DNA of 64,000 nucleotides from Oscillospiraceae bacterium (GTDB lineage: Bacteria > Bacillota > Clostridia > Oscillospirales > Ruminococcaceae): assembly GCA_021200565.1 (NCBI GenBank), contig JAJQGJ010000017.1, forward strand, positions 216,382 through 280,381, written 5' to 3'. Shown in pieces: positions 59,035-64,000 of this stretch. The notes below the pieces were generated by a model, which was given only the letters and a program-made list of their open reading frames with translations, had not been told where the DNA came from and ran no database searches. A program made the position numbers and the translations under genes. The stretch's first letter is position 1. Every line of letters starts with the position of its first letter.

Positions 59035-59769
59035 TCAACCGCTGTATTCCCCGCCATACTCAAATTCGCTTTCGTCATGTCCGAGCTCAAACTCTGGAAC
59101 TGTGCCGAAATCGATGAAGGTGTACACCGCATTGACATAGCCGGTCATGGTGTAGCCGAGGACATCTATTGATGCACTGCATGTTAAAGTCATCAAGGAG
59201 AGATTGTTATTCTTATCAAAAATCATGATGTAGATTATGTCGTCGAAAACGAGATCTTCAAGGTCACTAACAAATGAGCCTAAGATGCTTTCTGCGTTTT
59301 CGCTCTCCAGGACAATCGCAATCTGCTTTGTACCGTCGTCGTTTACAGTAACGCTGATATTTTCAAAAATCTCTTCAGCGAGCTCAGGAATATTGACATC
59401 CCCTATTGACTCAGTTGAATCACTGTCGGCAACAGTATAGTAGACCAGAGTATCGCTATATTCGACATAGACCTTTTCGTCAATAAAGGTGCTTATTATT
59501 TCTTCGCCATCGATCTCAGTGGTGATCTGGGTGCCGGTTGAATTCTCCTTGATATTCATCTCGGTATCAGTAGAGATTGTTTCCCCGAGAATGTCGAAGG
59601 ACATCGTCATCACGCAATCAGCGTTATAACCGCCGGCTTTTGCGAGCTTTTTTACAGCCCTTGAATAGAGCCCATAGGCAGTTACAGTATCGAAAAGCGA
59701 GCAGCTGCACAAAGTCAGCGCAACCGTCGCTATCAGAATTATAGAAAGTGTTCTTCTAAAAAACTTCAT
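59035..59769 (-). CDS. Lipoprotein of unknown function (DUF6612/LolA-like beta domain)
   Basis: 244-residue exported lipoprotein: signal with lipobox LCSC (Cys23), then a mostly beta domain (GGYNADCVMTMSFDILGETIS, STFIDEKVYVEYSDTLVYYTV in parts, IAIVLESENAESILGSF, YIMIFDKNNNLSLMTLTCSASIDVLG). The repeated strand pattern resembles LolA/LppX or DUF6612 lipid-binding-like folds, but this is a shape impression only. The C-terminus is acidic. Its ATG is seven bases after the Band-7 stop with a poor ribosome site, so it depends on coupling to that gene. It is the last gene of the cohesin/Band-7 unit. Confidence 0.65.
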   Translation of the reverse strand: MKFFRRTLSIILIATVALTLCSCSLFDTVTAYGLYSRAVKKLAKAGGYNADCVMTMSFDILGETISTDTEMNIKENSTGTQITTEIDGEEIISTFIDEKVYVEYSDTLVYYTVADSDSTESIGDVNIPELAEEIFENISVTVNDDGTKQIAIVLESENAESILGSFVSDLEDLVFDDIIYIMIFDKNNNLSLMTLTCSASIDVLGYTMTGYVNAVYTFIDFGTVPEFELGHDESEFEYGGEYSG

Positions 59770-59776
59770 ATCAGTA

Positions 59777-60640
59777 TTACTCAGCTTCAGATTCAGAAGC
59801 TGTTTCAGAGTCAGAGCCTATGTCAGAGGAATCAAGAATTGAGCTGACGTCGAGCATCATTGAACTGCCGCCCGTGATTGTCGGAAGCTTGCCATCCCAT
59901 TTTTCAATCTTGTAGTACTCAACAAGTTCATCAGAAATGGACTCCGAAAGGATTCTGTTTGCCTCTGCTTCCGCCTCCGCCTGAATCTTCATAGCCTCCG
60001 CTTCAGCTTCCGCATTGGTTATTGTCGTTTCTTTTTCGGTTTCAGCCTTGAGAAGCTGTTGCTGTGCTACCTGCTTCTCTTCAATAGCGGTAATGTATGC
60101 TTCCGAAAAGTCAAAATCGATGATATTTACATCAGTAATGTAGAGTCCGCTGTCATTCAGCTTTTCATTGAGACCATCCAAAAGACCATCAGAGATGAGT
60201 GTACGATTTGTAACGCTCTCCTCTGCTGTGTATTGAGCGACAGTTGCTTTCAGAACTTCGTTGACCGCCGGTGTTATAAGAACCATCTCGTAAGAGCTAC
60301 CAACGTTCTTGTAAATGCTGTAGGACATGCTTGTGTCAACACGATAGTTGATGGCAAGGGTTGTTGAAACTGTCTGAAGATCCTTTGAGAAGGCTTCAGT
60401 TGAAACTTCGAGCTTGGTGATGCGGTTGTCTATTTCGATAACATCCTGAATAAACGGAGCTTTGAAGTGAAGTCCCTCCTGCCATACCGTTTCTTCAACC
60501 TTGCCTAAAGTAACGAGAACTCCGGTATGTCCGGCAGAAACAACGACGATGCAGTTTGCCAGAAGAATAATAGCGACTATTGCTATGAGAATCGTGAGAA
60601 TGACCTTTTTATTGAATATTTTTGAAAGTGTTTGTTGCAT
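59777..60640 (-). CDS. SPFH/Band-7 (prohibitin-like) membrane protein
   Basis: 287-residue membrane scaffold protein. One N-terminal helix at ~13-36 (ILTILIAIVAIILLANCIVVV) is followed by the SPFH domain (GHTGVLVTLGKVEETVWQEGLHFKAPFIQDVIEIDNRI in parts), a coiled coil rich in Ala/Glu (~195-235, AEAEAEAMKIQAEAEAEANRIL) and an acidic Ser-rich tail. Prohibitin-like members form ring assemblies at membranes and regulate proteases or microdomains. AGGAGA precedes the ATG. No FtsH- or NfeD-type partner is adjacent; the neighbours are the cohesin-like protein and a lipoprotein. Confidence 0.85.
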   Translation of the reverse strand: MQQTLSKIFNKKVILTILIAIVAIILLANCIVVVSAGHTGVLVTLGKVEETVWQEGLHFKAPFIQDVIEIDNRITKLEVSTEAFSKDLQTVSTTLAINYRVDTSMSYSIYKNVGSSYEMVLITPAVNEVLKATVAQYTAEESVTNRTLISDGLLDGLNEKLNDSGLYITDVNIIDFDFSEAYITAIEEKQVAQQQLLKAETEKETTITNAEAEAEAMKIQAEAEAEANRILSESISDELVEYYKIEKWDGKLPTITGGSSMMLDVSSILDSSDIGSDSETASESEAE

Positions 60641-60663
60641 TTGAATCTCCTATACTGCTAATT

Positions 60664-61641
60664 TTAGCTTTTATTTCTGAACACTTCGAGGGCAGTTACT
60701 CCTGCAATGGTGAGCAAAAGTACCACAATTACGATGGCTATCGTCTGGGCTGATGCTTTGCTTGAACTTTCAGAGCCGGTATCATCAACCTCTGCAAATG
60801 CTTCTGCTTCATCTGATGAAACGAGAGTTACATCTGAACCTGAGCTAACAATTTCTTCGGATGTTGTAGCCTCGGTGGTGGATGCTTCGGTAGTGGTAGT
60901 GGTGGCTTCTGTAGTGGTGGTAGCCGATGTTGTTGTAGTTGCTTCCGTAGTCGTGGTTGCGGCTGTTGTGGTGGTTGCCTTGGTTGTCGTAGTGGCAGCT
61001 GTTGTTGTGGAACGGGTTGTGGTAGTGGTGGCTTTTGTGGTGGTAGCAGCTGTGGTTGTTGATGTGGTCACAGCAGCATCGTTTTCATCTTCATCAAGAA
61101 TAACCTCGTCCTCATCGTCGGACAGATCGACGTCAACATCATCTTCATCAGATGAGCTCGCTTCAGTGTTTCCGTCTTCATCTGAAACTACAATAACAGT
61201 GGTGTTGCTGTTGACCGTCACGGCATTTCCGGAAGAATCGACGCAGTCACTTGCATATACGCTCAAATAGCACTGCGTGTATGCATCAGCAGTAGCGGTA
61301 AACGAAATAATTGCAATCGTGCCACTGATGTTGCTGCCAGTCTGGTTACTGATGGTCATGAGTACCATGCCGCCAGCAGAGGTTGCACTGGATACATAAC
61401 TGCTGCTGATCTGCGAATTGATGTAGGTCAGCTGTTCGGTGTTATAAGATAGCAAAACATTGCCTGAGACTATTCCAGTATCATCAGATAACGTTATGTA
61501 AACCGTAACTGTGCCACCCTGAGCGACAGTACTACCTGTTGCTGACAACACAGTAACGGAAGAAGCTGCAAAAACATTCATTGCAGACATAGCCATCAAT
61601 ATAGCTGCCAATATTACGCAAATTACTCTTTTAGTGTTCAT
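60664..61641 (-). CDS. Cohesin-domain-like surface protein with threonine-rich stalk
   Basis: 325 residues: signal peptide ending NVFA|A (~25), cohesin-like beta sandwich at ~27-152 (SVTVLSATGSTVAQGGTVTVYITLSDDTG in parts, VSGNVLLSYNTEQLTYINS, GTIAIISFTATADA), an acidic Asp/Glu segment (~153-190), a Thr-rich stalk (191-260), then a membrane helix at ~300-318 and a short FRNKS tail. Cohesins bind dockerin modules in cellulosomes; an anchored single cohesin could display a partner enzyme at the surface. No dockerin is encoded in the window, so partner and binding are unproven. ATG 61641 is preferred. It heads the operon with the Band-7 and lipoprotein genes. Confidence 0.75.
   Translation of the reverse strand: MNTKRVICVILAAILMAMSAMNVFAASSVTVLSATGSTVAQGGTVTVYITLSDDTGIVSGNVLLSYNTEQLTYINSQISSSYVSSATSAGGMVLMTISNQTGSNISGTIAIISFTATADAYTQCYLSVYASDCVDSSGNAVTVNSNTTVIVVSDEDGNTEASSSDEDDVDVDLSDDEDEVILDEDENDAAVTTSTTTAATTTKATTTTTRSTTTAATTTTKATTTTAATTTTEATTTTSATTTTEATTTTTEASTTEATTSEEIVSSGSDVTLVSSDEAEAFAEVDDTGSESSSKASAQTIAIVIVVLLLTIAGVTALEVFRNKS
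60862..61071 (-). repeat. Low-complexity repeat coding for the Thr-rich stalk
   Basis: About 70 codons of imperfect TTT(A/K/E)A units, on the DNA level a purine-poor/ACC-ACT repeat. Likely O-glycosylated spacer; length could vary between strains. Confidence 0.8.
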
Positions 61642-61674
61642 CAAAATCCCACCCACAAAAAATACTATGTATAC

Positions 61675-61703
61675 ATTTTAGCACATCGCAGATATTTTTG
61701 CAA
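61675..61703 (-). promoter_or_regulatory. Promoter of the cohesin-like operon
   Basis: Minus strand TTGCAA (61698-61703), 17-base spacer, TAAAAT (61675-61680). Confidence 0.6.
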
Positions 61704-61787
61704 TAGCAAAGTCGCAAATCGCATGTCATTCTGAATATAATTTCACAAATCATTGATGGATTCTCATCAGAAATGTTCAGATTGCAC

Positions 61788-61816
61788 TTGACTTTTAGGG
61801 AAAAATGATTCATACT
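61788..61816 (+). promoter_or_regulatory. Promoter of the AraC-family gene
   Basis: TTGACT (61788-61793), 17-base spacer, CATACT (61811-61816). Confidence 0.6.
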
Positions 61817-61859
61817 GAGACTACTGGCGGTATATTATTAAGTGGTTTGGAGGACTAAA

Positions 61860-62624
61860 ATGATCGATATAACTTTCATGCAGCTCAATGCAACTCATCC
61901 TGACGATTTCGTTTACGGAGTGAAAAGCGATTATTGGCTTCTTTTGTATGTCAAGTCACCTGCACTCTTTCATCTGCCGTCAGGAGATGTTGTCTGCCAC
62001 CCAAACAGCGCAATCCTTTATCCTCCGAATACATTCGCATACTATCAGGCATATAATGCTCCCTATGTCAACGATTATGTCAGGTTCAGGACTGATGAAA
62101 GCTTTGTGACGGATGATAATGTCCCGACGGAGACACTGGTTCAGCTGAATTCTCCCGAAAGCTTTCAGAAGCTGTTTGAGCTTCTGTCGATGGAGAACTT
62201 TTTCAGGTTTGAGTATTCCACTATGTCAATCTCAATGCTTCTAAGGATGCTCCTTTGGAAAATAAAGGAGTCAGCTGTGGAAAGCGAGATTACCGACCAG
62301 CAGAGAGCACTTATTGACCTGAGATATGAAATAAGGCTCAAGCCATATTTCCACTGGACTGTAGACATAATGGCTGAAAAGCTGCATCTGAGCACCGGTT
62401 ATCTTCAGAACATCTATAAGAAGCAGTTTGGTGTTTCCTGCATGCAGGATGTTGTCAACATGAGAATCGACCTCGCTAAGAACTATCTGGTTACGACAAA
62501 CTTCAACTCGCAGAAAATAGCGAGCCTTTGCGGATACCAGAACGTAGAGCATTTCTGCAGGCAGTTCAAGGCAGTCACCGGCACTTCCCCACTGGCATAT
62601 CGCAGGGGCGAGCAACTGAAATAA
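61860..62624 (+). CDS. AraC-family transcriptional regulator
   Basis: 254-residue regulator with an N-terminal cupin-like ligand domain (~15-110, FHLPSGDVVCHPNSAILYPPNTFAYYQ in parts) and a C-terminal double helix-turn-helix: MAEKLHLSTGYLQNIYKKQFGVSC and SQKIASLCGYQNVEHFCRQFKAVTGTSPLAYRR in parts. Such proteins usually sense sugars and control carbohydrate or surface genes. GGAGG precedes the ATG at 61860. It is divergent from the cohesin-like operon (promoters about 85 bases apart), so regulating it is possible but not shown; no clear direct repeats were found. Confidence 0.92.
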   Translation: MIDITFMQLNATHPDDFVYGVKSDYWLLLYVKSPALFHLPSGDVVCHPNSAILYPPNTFAYYQAYNAPYVNDYVRFRTDESFVTDDNVPTETLVQLNSPESFQKLFELLSMENFFRFEYSTMSISMLLRMLLWKIKESAVESEITDQQRALIDLRYEIRLKPYFHWTVDIMAEKLHLSTGYLQNIYKKQFGVSCMQDVVNMRIDLAKNYLVTTNFNSQKIASLCGYQNVEHFCRQFKAVTGTSPLAYRRGEQLK

Positions 62625-62640
62625 AAGTAAGATACAAATG

Positions 62641-62669
62641 AAACTCCCCGGTCATATGATCGGGGAGTT
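62641..62669 (-). terminator. Terminator between the AraC gene and tRNA-Cys
   Basis: AACTCCCCG/CGGGGAGTT stem around GTCATATGAT. On the minus strand TTTCATTTG follows, and it also follows the AraC stop on the plus strand. Confidence 0.65.
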
Positions 62670-62670
62670 C

Positions 62671-62744
62671 TGGAGGTGTCACCCGGATTTGAACCGGGGG
62701 TCAAGGAGTTGCAGTCCTACGCCTTACCACTTGGCTATGACACC
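62671..62744 (-). tRNA. tRNA-Cys (GCA)
   Basis: 74 bases on the minus strand: acceptor GGTGTCA/TGACACC, anticodon loop CTGCAAC (anticodon GCA), GTTCAAATC T loop, discriminator T and encoded CCA end. Confidence 0.97.
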
Positions 62745-62779
62745 ATGTGTTGTCGGTCATTCTCACAACCGACTTCAGT

Positions 62780-62808
62780 ATTATACACGAGAAAAGAGCA
62801 TTTGTCAA
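62780..62808 (-). promoter_or_regulatory. Promoter of tRNA-Cys
   Basis: Minus strand TTGACA (62803-62808), 17-base spacer, TATAAT (62780-62785): perfect consensus, starting next to the hslO stop. Confidence 0.9.
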
Positions 62809-62811
62809 TAC

Positions 62812-63681
62812 CTAATTTTCAATCAGAGCAAGAATTTCTTCGGAGGTGAAATTATATGCTTTTCCGCAAAAATGGCATTTTACTTCGGTTGTTTCATCCT
62901 GCGAAAGCTCTCTGAGCTCTTTTTCTCCGAGGCTCTTAAGTATTCTCTCGGTTCTCTCACGAGAACAGTCGCAGCGGTAGCCGACTTCAAAGTCGTCAAG
63001 AACGTCAGGTTCAAGACCGTCAAGAGTCAGCATTGCTATATCTTCAGCACTCATTCCCTGCTCCATAAGGCTTGTTACACTTGAAATTTTGGAAATGTTT
63101 TTCTCGATTATATCGATAGACTCATCAGGAGCAAATGGCAGAAGCTGGAGTAGAAAACCGCCAGCACGCTTGACTGTCAGGTCAGGATTGACAAGCACTC
63201 CAAGAGCACAGACGGTTGGGGTCTGTTCACTTTCAGCGAAGTACTCAGTGATGTCCTCGGCAATTTCACCGCTGACAAGTGCAGTCTGACCAATATAGGG
63301 CTCCTTAAGCCCCAAATCCTTTATGACGGAAAGAGTACCATCAGTGCCTACAGCGCTGCCAACATCAAGCTTGCCGTTCGGCTTCAGGGAAATTTCCACG
63401 ATATTGTTATCACAGTAGCACTTCACATTCCCAAGATAATCAGAAACTGCTGTAAGACTTCCTATTGGTCCCCCACCGCTTATGCGAAGTGTTACGCTGT
63501 CGCCTTCGTCCTTTAGACCAAAGCCAATAAGCGAGGTTCCAAGTGCAAGTCTTCCGAGTGCAGCTGTGACAACTGCAGAGGTTTTGTGAATTTTCTCTAT
63601 TTCAGAGACGATGTCTGTCCCGTCAATGGCGGAGCAGACAACTGATGCATCTTTTGAAATTGTCCTTACAATTCTTCCCAT
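62812..63681 (-). CDS. hslO: Hsp33 redox-regulated chaperone
   Basis: 289-residue chaperone activated by oxidation. The N-terminal domain has ALGRLALGTSLIGFGLK and ISGGGPIGSLTAVSDYLGNVKCY in parts, and the C-terminal redox switch has CDC (YRCDCSRERTERIL near residue 235) and CHFC (VKCHFCGKAYNF near 268) zinc ligands. Zinc release and disulfide formation turn it on under oxidative plus unfolding stress. ATG 63681 with AAGGAAG is chosen over a longer frame. It follows the methyltransferase gene by 16 bases. Confidence 0.96.
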   Translation of the reverse strand: MGRIVRTISKDASVVCSAIDGTDIVSEIEKIHKTSAVVTAALGRLALGTSLIGFGLKDEGDSVTLRISGGGPIGSLTAVSDYLGNVKCYCDNNIVEISLKPNGKLDVGSAVGTDGTLSVIKDLGLKEPYIGQTALVSGEIAEDITEYFAESEQTPTVCALGVLVNPDLTVKRAGGFLLQLLPFAPDESIDIIEKNISKISSVTSLMEQGMSAEDIAMLTLDGLEPDVLDDFEVGYRCDCSRERTERILKSLGEKELRELSQDETTEVKCHFCGKAYNFTSEEILALIEN

Positions 63682-63697
63682 TTGTATCTTCCTTATT

Positions 63698-64000
63698 TCA
63701 AAGCTTCCCTGCAACGAAAAGAATTCTGTCCGAATTTCTCTTCGGAGGCTTATAGCTGATGCCGTCGTAAATTTCGAGCGGAATCAGTCCCGACTTTATC
63801 AGTATGCCAAAAATATTTCTGACAGGATACGCTCTTTCCCTGAATGACTCTGTGAAGCGACTGATTTTGTCTTTCCCGCCTTTGACAAAAAAGTCAAGCG
63901 TAATGAGAACGCTCTCATCACTATGTCTGTAATCATTCTGCCAGCCGAGGTATACATCGTCAGTATCAAATATAAAGCAATTATTACCGAGTGTGTTTCT
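63698..64000 (-). CDS. Class I SAM-dependent methyltransferase, C-terminal part (truncated by window edge)
   Basis: The last 100 codons of a minus-strand gene, open from the window edge to TGA 63698-63700. The tail reads NCFIFDTDDVYLGWQ, then TLDFFVKGGKDKISRF, FRERAYPVRNIFGILIKSGL, LEIYDG and the terminal SDRILFVAGKL, matching the C-terminus of the YqeM/SAM-methyltransferase genes that often precede hslO in Clostridia. The SAM-binding part lies beyond the window. The target is unknown. Confidence 0.75.
   Translation of the reverse strand, partial: RNTLGNNCFIFDTDDVYLGWQNDYRHSDESVLITLDFFVKGGKDKISRFTESFRERAYPVRNIFGILIKSGLIPLEIYDGISYKPPKRNSDRILFVAGKL

Noticed and set aside
60707-61270. Valine-rich plus-strand frame
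   Set aside because: It is antisense to the Thr-rich stalk (ACC/ACT repeats read as GGT/AGT-type codons), with no start signal.
60664-61641. Dockerin partner inside the window for the cohesin-like protein
   Set aside because: No DxNxDGxxN calcium-loop pair was found in any exported protein here; CotH and GHL10 proteins lack it.
1-64000. CRISPR arrays, insertion sequences, prophage genes
   Set aside because: No regularly spaced repeats, no transposase or phage structural products, and no break in conserved gene order were seen.

Overview
The window looks like chromosome of an endospore-lineage Firmicute, most likely an Oscillospiraceae/Ruminococcus-type Clostridium. Pointers are a complete spoIIIA operon with yqfC, yqfD and ylbJ, AAGGAGG-type ribosome sites with frequent GTG and TTG starts, CCA-encoding tRNA genes, a GatB-type indirect aminoacylation enzyme, rubrerythrin with a PerR-like regulator, an NfnAB-type transhydrogenase, a cohesin-like surface protein and a CotH lipoprotein. 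Genus is inference; no rRNA is present. There are no insertion sequences, phage genes or CRISPR arrays.

Layout. 1-10.8 kb, mostly plus strand: end of gatB, ylbJ (minus), then yqfC-yqfD, phoH-ybeY-era-yqzL-recO-mutS2 and a Xer recombinase. 10.8-37.4 kb, all minus: a glycine/proline-rich mini-protein, a PRK06851-type ATPase, manA, a U32 protein, mltG, a DJ-1 protein, recN-argR-nadK-tlyA-dxs-ispA-xseB-xseA, a TsaD paralogue, nusB, an Asp23 protein, spoIIIAH to AA, a TIGR04086 protein, yajC, an NfnBA-like pair, and a large secreted amidase. 37.4-41.1 kb: a GHL10-type lipoprotein (minus), then perR-like, rubrerythrin and a histidine phosphatase (plus). 41.2-47.4 kb, minus: uvrBA, a TSCPD protein and an RluA-family synthase. 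47.5-50.3 kb: CotH lipoprotein, a secreted protein with a sortase-like tail, and tRNA-Pro. 50.3-58.7 kb: fhs, glyA and a Na/Pi symporter; a Zn/Cd-type efflux locus with a separate HMA protein and a divergent ArsR regulator; and a DUF3793 gene behind two palindromic operators. 58.8-64 kb: tRNA-Ser, a lipoprotein/Band-7/cohesin-like operon, an AraC regulator, tRNA-Cys, hslO and the end of a methyltransferase gene.

How they work together. Most of the window is conserved housekeeping: translation and RNA maturation (gatB, ybeY, era, tlyA, RluA, nusB), DNA repair (recO, recN, uvrAB, mutS2, xseAB), isoprenoid supply (dxs, ispA), one-carbon metabolism (fhs, glyA) and sporulation channel assembly (spoIIIA). 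Regulation is readable at several places, because many promoters have near-consensus -35 and -10 hexamers 17 bases apart. Palindromes sit next to the promoters of the perR-like gene, the HMA/ATPase operon and the DUF3793 gene. The least understood parts are the envelope proteins: the amidase/GHL10 pair, the CotH lipoprotein, the anchored secreted protein and the cohesin-like/Band-7/lipoprotein operon. The structured mutS2-xer intergenic region and the glycine-rich mini-protein are also unexplained.
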